Assembly (NCBI GenBank): GCA_963750045.1
Contig: CAVVPD010000003.1
Coordinates: forward strand, 1 to 64,000
Source of the DNA: DASUAS01 sp963750045
Lineage (GTDB): Bacteria; Actinomycetota; Acidimicrobiia; IMCC26256; DASPTH01
DNA: 64,000 bases
Direction of reading: 5' to 3'
Positions 8,541 through 17,619 of this stretch are shown here, one piece after another. Under the pieces are notes generated by a model. It had not been told where the DNA came from and did not search any database. It saw nothing but the letters and a program-made list of their open reading frames with translations. Position numbers and translations under genes: made by a program. Position 1 is the stretch's first letter, and every line of letters starts with the position of its first letter.

Positions 8541-9593
8541 TCACTCCGTGAACCGCGGCCGCACCTCGTCGGCGAAGAGCTGCATCGATCGCAGCACGTG
8601 TTCCTGCGCGACCCCGCCCACCCCCATCCAGCACACGACGTTGCGCACGCCCGCGTCCCGCAGGATCTCCAGCTTGGCGCTGAAGCCGTCAGGGTCGTCG
8701 AAGAGCAGGTTGGTGGCGAGCTGCTGCTCCCAGCTGTCGTCGGGGATCGCGGGCGGCGGCGCGGTGGGGATCAGCGTCTCCCACTCGTCGGGTCGCGGCG
8801 GCGCGCTCAACGCCGCGAGGCGCGACATGTGCCACTCGTACGGCTCGCGGGCGATGGCATGCGCCTCGGCGCGCGTCGGCGCGAGCAACGTGTAGAGCAG
8901 CACGACCGCGCGGTCGAGCATCAGGTCGGTGTCGAGCGGCGACGCCTCGACCAGCTCGACGTACCGACGGAACATCGTGCCCGTGGCCTCGACCGGCGCG
9001 AACGGCGACGCGTACGCGAGCGGCAGCCCCCGCTCGATCGTCTGCTCGATCGGGGTGGAGCCGCCCACGCTCATCAGCAGCACCTCACCCGCGGGGCGCA
9101 CCGGTTCGGGCCAGGTGCGGATCGCGGGGAAGCGGAAGTGCTCCCCCTCCCCCGCGAACGGACGGCCGGTCCAGGCCGACAGCACGAGGTCGAGGCCCTC
9201 GTCGAGCCGGGGCTTGGTGACGTCTTCCGGCACGCCGAACACCACGTTCTGGGGCCACTGGTAGCCGCGCCCCACGCAGAGGTCGACGCGGCCGTTGCCG
9301 AGGCGGTCGAGCATCGCCGCCCGCTCGGCGAAGCGCAGCGGGTGGGTGAGCGACAGGTTCACGACCGCCGCGCCCACGCGCACACTCGACGTCTGGCCGA
9401 GGAGGAAGGCGACCATGTCGAGGGCGTCGGGGCACGCGGAGTAGTCGAAGAAGTGCTGCTCGGGAACCCACACGCTGTCGTAGCCGAGCGCCTCGGCGAG
9501 GTGCACGCGTTCGAGCTCCTCGGCGTAGACCCGATCAGTCGTCGTCCAGGGCGGGACCTGATACGTGTGATAGGTGCCGAACTTCATCGCCAT
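8541..9593 (-). CDS. LLM-class (luciferase-like) flavin-dependent oxidoreductase
   Basis: A 350-residue TIM-barrel protein of the bacterial luciferase/F420 monooxygenase superfamily. Visible features are the N-terminal MKFGTYHTYQVPP strand, LAEALGYDSVWVPEQHFFD, VRVGAAVVNLSLTHPLRFAERAAMLD and GRVDLCVGRGYQWPQN. The C-terminal barrel end contains RNVVCWMGVGGV. Members use FMNH2 or F420H2. The cofactor cannot be told from sequence alone, though F420 is common in this group. Its start overlaps the end of an upstream alpha/beta hydrolase gene, so the two are probably co-transcribed. Confidence 0.85.
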   Translation of the reverse strand: MAMKFGTYHTYQVPPWTTTDRVYAEELERVHLAEALGYDSVWVPEQHFFDYSACPDALDMVAFLLGQTSSVRVGAAVVNLSLTHPLRFAERAAMLDRLGNGRVDLCVGRGYQWPQNVVFGVPEDVTKPRLDEGLDLVLSAWTGRPFAGEGEHFRFPAIRTWPEPVRPAGEVLLMSVGGSTPIEQTIERGLPLAYASPFAPVEATGTMFRRYVELVEASPLDTDLMLDRAVVLLYTLLAPTRAEAHAIAREPYEWHMSRLAALSAPPRPDEWETLIPTAPPPAIPDDSWEQQLATNLLFDDPDGFSAKLEILRDAGVRNVVCWMGVGGVAQEHVLRSMQLFADEVRPRFTE

Positions 9594-10336
9594 CCTTCCC
9601 CTTCACGCATGCTGGTCAGGAACGGCACGACCTCGGCCGCGAACGCGGTCGGTGCCTCCGTCGGTGCGAGGTGGCTGGTCCCGGGGAGGAACACGCACCG
9701 CGCGCCGAGTAGGTCGGCGAGCTCCTGGTGGTCGTCGTCGTTGCCTTCGTGCTGGCCGGCGATCACCAGCGTGGGCAGGCCCGCGGCGCGCAGCGACGGC
9801 AACCGGTCGCGCGCGTCGAAGGACACCACCGATCGGAACGCGGCGGCGAGCGACGCCGGATCGGCCGACGCCAAGTCGGCGAGGAAGCGCTCCCGCGCGC
9901 GGTCCGTGCCCTCGAGCGGTGCGGGTCCGAGCATCGCGGGCAGCAACGCCTCGGCCACGGCCGCGGGGCCGTCAATCTCGGTCAGGCCCGCCAGGACCGG
10001 GTTGAACTCGCGCGCCCCGTCGGTGGCGCCGGGGATGGTGTTGCACAGCACGAGGCCGCGCACCCGAGCCGGATCGGCGAGGGCGAGCTCCTGGGCGATC
10101 ATGCCGCCGAGCGAGTGGCCCATCACCACGACCGCATCGAGCCCGTCGTCGACGAGCCGACGGTCGAGCGCGGCGGCGAGCCCGGGCACCGTCATCGGCT
10201 CGGCGAGCGCGGGTGCGTCGCCGAATCCGGGCACGTCGACCGCCACGCAGGTGAAGCCGTCGAGCAGCGGCACGATCGGATCCCAGAACGCGCGGGTCGA
10301 GCCGATGCCGTGGACGAGCAGGAGCGTCGGTTCCAT
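9584..10336 (-). CDS. Alpha/beta hydrolase
   Basis: About 250 residues starting MEPTLLLVHGIGSTRAFWDP. An oxyanion-hole HGIG, the nucleophile elbow GHSLGG (Ser75) and a C-terminal GTSHLAPTE carrying the catalytic histidine are present. These are typical of the lactonase/esterase branch of the fold. The substrate is unknown. It overlaps the downstream LLM oxidoreductase by 10 bases, so hydrolase and flavoenzyme probably work together. A decayed second hydrolase lies immediately upstream. Confidence 0.82.
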   Translation of the reverse strand: MEPTLLLVHGIGSTRAFWDPIVPLLDGFTCVAVDVPGFGDAPALAEPMTVPGLAAALDRRLVDDGLDAVVVMGHSLGGMIAQELALADPARVRGLVLCNTIPGATDGAREFNPVLAGLTEIDGPAAVAEALLPAMLGPAPLEGTDRARERFLADLASADPASLAAAFRSVVSFDARDRLPSLRAAGLPTLVIAGQHEGNDDDHQELADLLGARCVFLPGTSHLAPTEAPTAFAAEVVPFLTSMREGEGWR

Positions 10337-10341
10337 GGCAG

Positions 10342-10466
10342 TCACTCCGCGGCGAGGAACTCCATCGCGTCGGGGATCGCGGCCGGATCCTGCAGGAAGA
10401 CGAGGCGGGGACCGCGCCCCGCTGCTCGTAGGAGATGTCGATGCCGTTGGCGTGAATGGTGGGCAC
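10342..10466 (-). pseudogene. Remnant of an alpha/beta hydrolase with internal deletion
   Basis: A GTG at 10466 opens VPTIHANGIDISYEQRG, the standard N-terminus of a second alpha/beta hydrolase. After a frame change it continues PRLVFLQDPAAIPDAMEFLA and stops, which looks like the C-terminal helix of the same family. The roughly 200 residues between are absent. This looks like a gene reduced to its two ends by deletion, or an assembly collapse between paralogues. Confidence 0.5.
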
Positions 10467-10519
10467 GGCGGGAGCGTACGTCGCTCCCGGCGATCGCACC
10501 CAGATGCCAGGATGAGCGC

Positions 10520-11767
10520 ATGCCCCGGACCGCGCTCGACGCGATCGACCTCAGTGACTACGCGCTCTACCGCCATGGCTTCCCCCACGACGTGTTCACC
10601 ACGCTGCGGCGCGAGGCACCGGTGTGGCGCCACCCCGACACCGACGTCCTGCGCGGCGGCGACGCGGGGCCGTTCTGGGTGCTGTCGCGCCACGACGACC
10701 TGCGTGCGGTCAACCGCGACACCGAGACGTTCACGGCCTACGACGGCGCGCAGATCCGTGACACCGCCGAGAACCGCAAGGGCAAGATGCTCATCTCGAT
10801 GGACGGTCCCCCGCACACGCGGTTGCGCCGCCTGGTGTCGCGCGGGTTCACGCCGCGCATGCTCGACACCCTCGAGGGCCACCTCCGGTGGCGCACCGAC
10901 CGCATCCTGGACGACGTCGTGGTCACGGGCGGCGAGGTCGACTTCGTGCGGGACGTCGCCGAGCAGCTGCCCCTGCACGTGATCGCCGACATCATCGGGA
11001 TCCCCGAGCCCGAGCGGGAGCCGGTGTTCGAGGGGACGAACACCATCCTGCGGGCGTTCGACCCCAACGGTGGCGTGGGGCTGGAGGAGCGCCTCGCCAC
11101 CGAACGACGCCTGTTCGAGTACGCCAGCTCGTTCAACACGGCCAAGCGCGAGCGGCCGGCCGACGACATCTGGTCGGTGCTGGTGCAGGCCGAGGTGGTC
11201 GACGACGACGGCACGCCCACCCGGCTCACCGACCACGAGCTCGACCTCTTCTTCTTCCTCCTCGCCGCGGCGGGCTCGGAGACGACCCGCAACGCGATCT
11301 CGAGCGGCCTGCTCGCGCTGGTCGGGCATCCCGAGCAGCTCGCCCGGCTGCGGCAGGATCCCGAGCTCATCGACACCGCGGTCGAGGAGATCCTGCGCTG
11401 GAGCTCTCCGGTCTCCTACTTCCGGCGCACCGCCACGCGTGACGTCGAACTCCGGGGCGAGCAGATCCGCGAGGGCGACGTCGTCACCTTCTGGCACCCG
11501 TCGGCCAACCGCGACCATGAGGTGTTCGCCGACCCGTTCGCGTTCGACGTCGGCCGTTCCCCGAACGACCACGTCGCGTTCGGGGGCGGGGGCGCGGACT
11601 TCTGTCTCGGCGCGGCCCTGGCCCGGCGGGAGCTGCGGGTGATGTTCGAGGGCCTCGTGGGCCGCTTCGCGGACTGGGAGATCACCGCCGAGCCGGTGTG
11701 GTCCACCCCCGGCGTGCTCGTCACCGTCGTGTGCTCCCTCGACCGCTTGCACGTGCGCCTGCGCTGA
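10520..11767 (+). CDS. Cytochrome P450
   Basis: A 415-residue soluble bacterial P450. The I-helix is FFLLAAAGSETTRNAI (AGSET at 251-255). The ExxR motif is EEILR (289-293). The haem-ligand loop is FGGGGADFCLGAALARRE with Cys362. The sequence resembles the CYP124/125/142 group of actinobacterial sterol and branched-lipid hydroxylases, but that sub-assignment is an inference. It is divergent from the hydrolase-LLM pair and precedes a TetR gene. No ferredoxin or reductase gene is nearby. Confidence 0.93.
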   Translation: MPRTALDAIDLSDYALYRHGFPHDVFTTLRREAPVWRHPDTDVLRGGDAGPFWVLSRHDDLRAVNRDTETFTAYDGAQIRDTAENRKGKMLISMDGPPHTRLRRLVSRGFTPRMLDTLEGHLRWRTDRILDDVVVTGGEVDFVRDVAEQLPLHVIADIIGIPEPEREPVFEGTNTILRAFDPNGGVGLEERLATERRLFEYASSFNTAKRERPADDIWSVLVQAEVVDDDGTPTRLTDHELDLFFFLLAAAGSETTRNAISSGLLALVGHPEQLARLRQDPELIDTAVEEILRWSSPVSYFRRTATRDVELRGEQIREGDVVTFWHPSANRDHEVFADPFAFDVGRSPNDHVAFGGGGADFCLGAALARRELRVMFEGLVGRFADWEITAEPVWSTPGVLVTVVCSLDRLHVRLR

Positions 11768-11774
11768 CCCTTGA

Positions 11775-11792
11775 CACGGCTTTAACGCTGTG
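11775..11792. promoter_or_regulatory. Candidate TetR operator overlapping a -35 element
   Basis: CACGGC-TTTAAC-GCTGTG is an 18-base imperfect palindrome of form CACnGCnTTAAnGCnGTG. It begins inside a consensus TTGACA at 11771-11776. A TATACC lies at 11797. The TetR start follows at 11808, so autorepression is likely. Confidence 0.5.
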
Positions 11793-11807
11793 CAAGTATA
11801 CCGAGCG

Positions 11808-12453
11808 ATGAGTAGCCTTTCTAGACACCCGATTGGCGCGAGGACCGTCGCCAGTCGGCGCGGGATGCGATCGTCGACGCCGCCTGGGCCCTCGCGGGCG
11901 AAGAGGGCCTGGCGGGATGGTCGCTGCGGGACCTGGCCCGCCGGGCGGGGATCACCACGCCCACCGTGTACGCCTACTTCGATTCGAAGTACGCGATCTA
12001 CGACGCGATGTTCGGCCAGGCCGCCACCCGCTTCGCCGACGCCATGGCCGAGCCGTTCGACGGGGACGACCCTCCCGAGGTGCTCGTGGCCAGCGTCCAC
12101 CGCTTCGTCGACTTCTGCACGAGCGACACCGCCCGCTACCAACTGCTGTTCCAACGCACGCTTCCCGACTTCGAGCCGTCGGCGGAGTCGTACGCGCCGG
12201 CGGTGCGGGCCCTCGAGGAGGTCCGCGGGTGGCTGCGCGCAACGGGATCACCGAGGCACGTCATGTCGACCTCTGGACCGCCCTGACCATCGGCCTGGTC
12301 GACCAGCAGATCTCCAACGATCCCGGAGGGGACCGTTGGACGCGACTCATCGACGAGTCGATGGCCATGTTCCTCGCCCACTGCGCGCCGTCCCGCACGT
12401 CGCGCCCGCCGAAGTCCAAAGTGTCCCGCCCGAAAGGAACCCGATCGCGATGA
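11808..12453 (+). CDS. TetR-family transcriptional regulator, frameshifted
   Basis: The N-terminal helix-turn-helix is clear: AIVDAAWALAGEEGLAGWSL, then RDLARRAGITTPTVYAYFDSK. The C-terminal ligand domain runs to a basic tail ending RPKGTRSR. The ATG at 11808 is out of frame with the helix-turn-helix, and a change near 11830 is needed. A second change near 12240 joins RGWLRA to NGITEARHVDLWTALTIG. Both are probably sequencing errors. The gene follows a palindromic operator candidate, and its stop overlaps the next start (ATGATGA). It may control the P450 and the downstream DinB and MBL genes. Confidence 0.8.
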
Positions 12454-13215
12454 TGACAACCGTCGACGCCACCACCATCGAACCGTTCACCCACGACGAA
12501 GCGATGCGCCTCCAGGCCCAGGAGCTGGACCGTACGCTCGCGCTGCTCCGCTCGCTCGACGACGCCGCGTGGAGCACCCGGACGGACTGCCCGGACTGGG
12601 ACGTCCGCGCGATGTATCAACACGTGGTGGGCGCGTGCGAAGCGGGCGCCTCCATGCGCGAGAACGTCCACCAGCTGCGCGTCGCCCGGAAGGACCGCAA
12701 ACGCCACGGTGGGCCGCTCGAAGCGGCGCTGTCGGGCCTCCAGGTACGCGAGCGCGCCGACCTCGACGGTGCCCAGATCGTCGAGCGGCTCACCACCGTC
12801 GCACCCAAGACCGTGCGAGGCCGTGCCCGCACCCCCGGCGTCGTCCGCAACCACGCCAAGCTGAAGATCGACGGACCCGTGTTCGAGACGTGGAAGCTCG
12901 GCTACCTCACCGACACCATCTACCTCCGCGACCTGTGGATGCACCGCGTCGACACCGGCCACGCGCTCGGCCGGCCGCTCGAGCTCAGCTCGGAGCACGA
13001 CGGCCGCATCGTCGCCGACGTGGTCGGCGAGTGGGCACGCCGCCACGGCCGGCCCTTCGTCGCTCGAGCTCACCGGCCCGGCCGGCGGGGCGTACGCGCA
13101 CGACGCGGAGCAGCCCGGTGCCGAGCACCTCTCGATCGACGCGGTCGAGTTCTGCCGCACGCTGGCCGGGCGCACGCCCGCTGCCGGCCTGCTCACCACC
13201 GTCGTCCCCTTCTGA
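12450..13215 (+). CDS. DinB / maleylpyruvate-isomerase-type protein, one frameshift
   Basis: The N-terminal four-helix DinB-type domain shows LRSLDDAAWSTRTDCPDWDV and RAMYQHVVGACEAG. These are the pattern and histidine of the mycothiol-dependent maleylpyruvate isomerase N-domain. A second histidine-containing stretch is YLRDLWMHRVDTGHAL. The frame breaks near 13062, then continues LELTGPAGGAYAHDAEQPGA to LLTTVVPF. A GAAAGGA lies ahead of the ATG at 12450. Such proteins often use thiol cofactors; the substrate is unknown. It is translationally coupled to the TetR gene. Confidence 0.75.
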
Positions 13216-13274
13216 CCGACCCGATCCCGGCCGGCACCATCCGGACCGCCAGCCCGAACCCGAGGAGCACCATC

Positions 13275-14074
13275 ATGGTCGACACCTACCGAGCCGCCCC
13301 CGACATCGACGTCCTGACCTCGAACGTCCCGATCCCCGCCTTCGGCCTGGTGCCGGTCAACGCGTTCGTCCTCCACGGCTCCGAACCCCTGCTGGTCGAC
13401 ACCGGCACGGTGATGGAGAGCGAGGAGTTCATGGCCGCGCTGCGGTCGGTCATCGACCCGGCCGAGCTGCGGTGGATCTGGCTCACCCACACCGACTTCG
13501 ACCACATCGGCTCGCTGCACCAGTTGCTCGCCGAGAACCCGAAGCTCCGGGTGGTCACGACGTTCCTCGGCGTGGGCATCATGAGCCTCTCCGCGCCGCT
13601 GCCGATGGACCGGCTCCACCTCGTCAACCCCGGCCAGAAGCTCACGGTGGGCGACCGCACCCTCACCGCGATCAAGCCGCCCGTCTTCGACAACCCCTGC
13701 ACGACGGGCTTCCTCGACGACACGTCGGGCACGTTCTTCAGCTCCGACTGCTTCGGCGGTCTCTTCGCCGACGTGCCCCGGAACGCCGCCGACTTCTCCG
13801 GCGACGACCTGCGCAGCGGCCAGTGCCTCTGGGCGACGGTCGACTCCCCTGGCTGCACAAGGTCGACACCGACGCGTTCCGCCACGAGCTCGACGGCATC
13901 CGCCGGATGGCGCCCACGATGGTGTTGAGCAGCCACCTGCCGGCGGCGCCCGGGACGATGCTGGAGCAGTTGCTCGGGTCGTTGGAGGCCGCGCCGACCG
14001 CGCAGCCGTTCGTGGGCCCCGACCAGGCGGCGCTCGAGCAGATGCTGGCGCAGATGACCGCCGGGGCCCAGTAG
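13275..14074 (+). CDS. MBL-fold metallohydrolase, one frameshift
   Basis: A metallo-beta-lactamase-fold protein starting MVDTYRAAPDIDVLTSNVPI. The metal motif THTDFDHIG (His72, Asp74, Asp76, His77) resembles FprA/flavodiiron-type MBL domains more than the HxHxDH type. LVDTG is the preceding loop and FFSSDCFGG a later metal-ligand region. The frame breaks near 13850 and resumes as LHKVDTDAFRHELDGIRR, ending QMLAQMTAGAQ. No flavodoxin domain follows. An AGGAG lies upstream of the start. Function is unknown; it appears co-transcribed with the DinB gene. Confidence 0.8.
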
Positions 14075-14138
14075 GGCTCCGGCGACCGACCCCTGTCACC
14101 GGTGCCCGGCGCAAGGTGGCGCACTGCGGCGCCCGACC

Positions 14139-14462
14139 TCAGTCGACGGTCAGCTCTCCCATCAGCGACCAGTCCTGTGCACCCTCGATGGTGGTGTTGA
14201 CGATGCGCGGCGTCCGGGCGAGCGCCGCGGGCATCTCGTTCATGGCCCGCTGGAAATGTTCGCTGGTGACGTGGGCCTCGGCGGCCCCGTCCCGGAACGC
14301 CTCGACCAGCACGAACTCCGTCGGGGCCTCGACACTCCGCGACCACTCGAACCACAAGTTGCCCGGCTCGGCACGGGTGGCTTCGGTGAAGTCGTGGACC
14401 AGGTCCAGCCACCGGTCCGACCATTCCGGCTTGGTGGTGAACTTGACGACGATGAAGATCAT
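14139..14462 (-). CDS. Antibiotic-biosynthesis-monooxygenase (ABM) domain protein
   Basis: A 107-residue protein starting MIFIVVKFTTKPEWSDRWLD. The pattern ATRAEPGNLWFEWSRS, FVLVEAFRDGAAEAHVTSEHFQ is that of YgiN-like dimeric ferredoxin-fold monooxygenases. This fold oxidises quinols or polyketides without a cofactor. The actual substrate is unknown. It is convergent with the MBL gene and lies next to a second ABM-like gene. Confidence 0.8.
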   Translation of the reverse strand: MIFIVVKFTTKPEWSDRWLDLVHDFTEATRAEPGNLWFEWSRSVEAPTEFVLVEAFRDGAAEAHVTSEHFQRAMNEMPAALARTPRIVNTTIEGAQDWSLMGELTVD

Positions 14463-14496
14463 GGACCGACCCCTGACGTTTGCACTGACCGCGAGG

Positions 14497-14880
14497 TCAG
14501 ACCCGCGAGTCCTTGTCCACGCGCGGGTTGAGGACGAATGCGTTCGGCGCAGTCTCCTCATAGGTCGCACCGAAGCCCGCCAGGATCCCCTTGGACTCGT
14601 CGTCGGGGTCACCGAAGCATCGGCAGGTGATCTGCTCGCAGGCCTCGATGATCGCACCGAGCGGCGCCTTGCCCTTGTCGTTGCCGAGGTGGGCCTTGAA
14701 CGCCGCGTCGTTCGCGTAGATCTCGGTCCATTCGCTCACACCCGGCGCGGGGTACTCGGCGTGGTAGACGATCACACCCGGATGCTCGAGCATGACCGCG
14801 CAGAGCTTCTCCTGGTTCGCCTTGAAGTCGGACTCGGCGCCGTCCTTCATGTCCCAGCGGATCTTGAGCATGATCGCCAT
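14497..14880 (-). CDS. ABM-like small protein
   Basis: A 127-residue protein starting MAIMLKIRWDMKDGAESDFK. It has the ABM-like sequence HPGVIVYHAEYPAPG and EWTEIYANDAAFKAHLGN. A cysteine pair (ITCRCFGDP) and a C-terminal tail follow that the previous gene lacks. It is probably a ferredoxin-like fold dimer. No function can be assigned. Confidence 0.65.
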   Translation of the reverse strand: MAIMLKIRWDMKDGAESDFKANQEKLCAVMLEHPGVIVYHAEYPAPGVSEWTEIYANDAAFKAHLGNDKGKAPLGAIIEACEQITCRCFGDPDDESKGILAGFGATYEETAPNAFVLNPRVDKDSRV

Positions 14881-14972
14881 GACTCCCCCTCCCCCATCGG
14901 CGTACGGCACGTCGCCGCAACCGCCGCTGGTCGCGAAGGGTAGCGCCATGCGGGATTCCCGCACGCCGCCGC

Positions 14973-15641
14973 TCACGCCGCCGACGTGGCGACCAGCGCG
15001 GCGACGGGGATGCCGAAGATGTCGCAGCGGCGCTCGTCGGTGATGTGGAACCCGACCTCGGCGACCAGCGCGGCGAGCGGGATCGGGCGACAGTCCGCGA
15101 GACGCGGCATGAGCCGGTGCGCCGCGAGGTACGCACGTTCCATGACCGCGGGTGGCTGGGTGCTCGTGAGCGACACGAGCGCCAGGCGACCGTTTCCCGT
15201 GAGCACGCGCCGGAGCTCGCCGACGACGGTGAGGAGCTCGGGGGTGTCGAAGAGCTCGAGCGTGAAGCACGCGAAGGCGGCGTCGACCGATCCCGCCGCC
15301 AGCGGCACATCGGCACCGTCGGCGACGACCAGCGAGACGCGTGCCCCGAGCCGCCCGGCCCGGAGCTTTTCGGCCGCCGCCCGGTGCATGCCTGGCGCCA
15401 GGTCGACGCCGACGACGTGTCCGTCGGGGCCGGTGGCCGCGGCGAACGCGGCCAGGCTGGCGCCGGGTCCCGACCCGATCTCCAGGACCCGCTCCGCGGG
15501 CCCCACCGACAGCATCCGCTCGCCGGTGACGCGGGCGGCGCGCTCGAAGCGACCTTCGAACCGTTCGTACCCCCGGCTGCGACGGTCGTAGGTCGACCGC
15601 GCCTCGGCCTTGGAGCGGACGACCGGCGCGATCTCCGTCAC
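14973..15641 (-). CDS. Class I SAM-dependent methyltransferase
   Basis: A 222-residue protein. Motif I is RVLEIGSGPGASLAAF, motif II VVGVDLAPGM, then VVADGADVPLAAGSVDAAF and FTLELFDTPELL. The C-terminal part includes HITDERRCDIFGIPVAALVA. It resembles the UbiE/Methyltransf_11 group. The acceptor is unknown. Its start overlaps the end of dapE by four bases, so it is probably transcribed with the dap genes. Confidence 0.85.
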   Translation of the reverse strand: MTEIAPVVRSKAEARSTYDRRSRGYERFEGRFERAARVTGERMLSVGPAERVLEIGSGPGASLAAFAAATGPDGHVVGVDLAPGMHRAAAEKLRAGRLGARVSLVVADGADVPLAAGSVDAAFACFTLELFDTPELLTVVGELRRVLTGNGRLALVSLTSTQPPAVMERAYLAAHRLMPRLADCRPIPLAALVAEVGFHITDERRCDIFGIPVAALVATSAA

Positions 15642-16753
15642 GCGACGCCGGCGAAGCGGGCCAGGACCGCGTACGCGTGCTCGACCGAGTCGCGCGTGAC
15701 GAACTCACCCTGGGTGTGGGCGATGGCCGGATCACCGGGACCGAAGTTGACCGCGGGGACGCCGCGCGACGCGAAGCGGGCGACGTCGGTCCAGCCCAGC
15801 TTGGGCCGCACCGGCAGCGACAGGCCGTTGACGAATGCGTCGACCAACGGGTCGGTGAGGTTCGGCGCCGCCGCGGCCTGGGCCTGGAGGATCTCGACGT
15901 CGTCGGCGCCGCTCAGCAGCGCGCGCACCTGCGCTTCGGCCTCCTCGGGCGAGTAGCGGGGCGCGAACCGACGGTTCACGGTGATCGTGCAGCGGTCGGG
16001 CACCACGTTGTGCTTGTTCGCGATGCCACCCTCGATCCCCACCACCTGCAACGACTCGCGGAACGCCAACCCGTCCACGTCGACGGTGTCGGCCTCGTGC
16101 GCGGCGAGCCCGGCGAGCACCTCCGACGCGCGGTGGATGGCGTTGCGACCCATCCACGGGCGCGCCGCGTGGGCCCGCTCGCCGTCGAACCCGGCGCGGG
16201 CCACGAGCACGCCCTGGCAGCCAGCCTCGACCCAGCCGTCGGTGGGTTCGAGCAGGACCGCGAAGTCGGCGGCCAGCAGCTCCGGCAGCGCGGCGAACAC
16301 CGTGCCCAGGCCGTTGAACTCGTCGGCCACCTCCTCGCACTCGTAGAACGCGAGGGTGACGTCGTGGTGCGCGCGTGAGGCGTCGGCATGGAGCTCCTCG
16401 GCGAGGCGCAGCAGCACGGCGAGGCCGCTCTTCATGTCGGCCGAGCCGAGGCCGCGGAGCACGTCGCCCTCGACCCGGGGCACCTCGTTCCCGGCGTTGG
16501 CCGGCACGGTGTCGAGGTGGCCGCCGAGCACCACCCGCTGCCCCCGACCGAGCTCGGTGCGGGCGATCACGTTCTCGCCCACCCGACTCAACGTCAGCGA
16601 CGGCGCCCGGGCGCGCAGGCGCGCCTCGACCAGATCGGCCAGCTCGGCTTCGTGGTGACTCTCCGAACGCACCGCGACCAGCGCGGTGGTGAGCCCGAGG
16701 AGGTCGGCCGCGTCGGCCGCCAGCACGGGCGCCTGCACGGACGACGTCGTCAC
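15638..16753 (-). CDS. dapE: Succinyl-diaminopimelate desuccinylase DapE
   Basis: This zinc M20-family hydrolase releases succinate to give LL-diaminopimelate. It has 371 residues. Metal and catalytic residues are visible in VLGGHLDTVPA (His79, Asp81), GSADMKSG (Asp106) and FYECEEV (Glu140-Glu141). The dimerisation-domain motif IANKHNVVPDRC and the C-terminal AIAHTQGEFV histidine follow. Placement directly after dapD, with a four-base overlap, supports DapE over other M20 peptidases. Confidence 0.92.
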   Translation of the reverse strand: MTTSSVQAPVLAADAADLLGLTTALVAVRSESHHEAELADLVEARLRARAPSLTLSRVGENVIARTELGRGQRVVLGGHLDTVPANAGNEVPRVEGDVLRGLGSADMKSGLAVLLRLAEELHADASRAHHDVTLAFYECEEVADEFNGLGTVFAALPELLAADFAVLLEPTDGWVEAGCQGVLVARAGFDGERAHAARPWMGRNAIHRASEVLAGLAAHEADTVDVDGLAFRESLQVVGIEGGIANKHNVVPDRCTITVNRRFAPRYSPEEAEAQVRALLSGADDVEILQAQAAAAPNLTDPLVDAFVNGLSLPVRPKLGWTDVARFASRGVPAVNFGPGDPAIAHTQGEFVTRDSVEHAYAVLARFAGVA

Positions 16754-17589
16754 GTGGCCGCGCCGTGGTCACGCAGGATGTCGTTGAGCTTCGCCTTGTC
16801 GTGACGCTCGCCCTCGTTGAGGCGCTTCACCACGAGCACGCACGGCAGGCCGAACTCGCCGCCCGGGTACGTGCGGGCGCGCGTCGCGGAGATGGCCACG
16901 CACCAGTCCGGGACGATGCCGCGGCTCAGCTCGGCACCGGTCTCGGCGTCGATCACCGGGATGGACCCGGTGAGGATGGCGCCGGCACCGAGCACCACGC
17001 CGGTACCCACGCGCGCGCCCTCGGCGACGATGCAGCGCGAGCCGATCATCGAGTCGTCGCCCACGAACACCGGCGCGGCCTGCGGCGGCTCGAGCACGCC
17101 GCCGATGCCCACGCCGCCGGAGAGGTGGACGCGTGCACCGATCTGCGCGCACGACCCGACCGTCGCCCACGTGTCGACCATGGTGTCGGCCCCGACGCGC
17201 GCGCCGATGTTGACGTAGCTCGGCATCATCACCGCGCCCGGTGCGAGGTACGAGCCCCAGCGCGCGGACGCGCCGGGCACCACTCGTACGCCGTCGCGCT
17301 CGAAGTGGCGCTTGAGCGGGATCTTGTCGGCGTACTCGAACGGCGCCAGCTCGATGGTCTCCATCTGCGAGAGGCGGAACAACAGGAGCACCGCGAACTT
17401 CAGCCATTCGTGCACGACGACCTCGCCGCCGACCAGCTCCGCGACCCGTGCCTCGCCTGAGTCGAGCAGCTCGACGGCCTGGAGCACCGCGGCCCGCGCG
17501 TCGGCCTCCGGGAGCACGGCCGCGAGGTCGTCACGGCCCTCCCACAGCGTGGTGATCGTCTTCTCGAGCGCTTCCGTCGACGCAGGCAT
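16750..17589 (-). CDS. dapD: 2,3,4,5-tetrahydropyridine-2,6-dicarboxylate N-succinyltransferase DapD
   Basis: DapD succinylates tetrahydrodipicolinate in the succinylase branch of DAP synthesis. The 279-residue protein has an N-terminal helical part. A left-handed beta-helix of hexapeptide repeats follows (SYVNIGARVGADTMVD, VGSCAQIGARVHLSG, GSRCIVAEGARVG), and the tail ends VLVVKRLNEGERHDKAKLN. It overlaps dapE by four bases and lies just downstream of dapC on the same strand. Confidence 0.93.
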   Translation of the reverse strand: MPASTEALEKTITTLWEGRDDLAAVLPEADARAAVLQAVELLDSGEARVAELVGGEVVVHEWLKFAVLLLFRLSQMETIELAPFEYADKIPLKRHFERDGVRVVPGASARWGSYLAPGAVMMPSYVNIGARVGADTMVDTWATVGSCAQIGARVHLSGGVGIGGVLEPPQAAPVFVGDDSMIGSRCIVAEGARVGTGVVLGAGAILTGSIPVIDAETGAELSRGIVPDWCVAISATRARTYPGGEFGLPCVLVVKRLNEGERHDKAKLNDILRDHGAAT

Positions 17590-17619
17590 GGGCTCAGGCT
17601 AGAGGCCGCGGCGTCCCGG

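Noticed and set aside
8598..10982. Very long plus-strand open frame opposite the LLM, hydrolase and P450 genes
   Set aside because: It is an antisense shadow of GC-rich coding sequence. It is low-complexity in Arg/Ala/Gly and spans several genuine genes on both strands.
11559..11585. CCCCGAACG...CGTTCGGGG inverted repeat resembling an SOS box
   Set aside because: The half-sites are nine bases apart and it lies within the haem-binding region of the P450 gene. Codon constraints explain it better.
15968..15981. SOS-box-like CGAACCGACGGTTC
   Set aside because: It has the wrong half-site spacing and lies in the dapE coding sequence.
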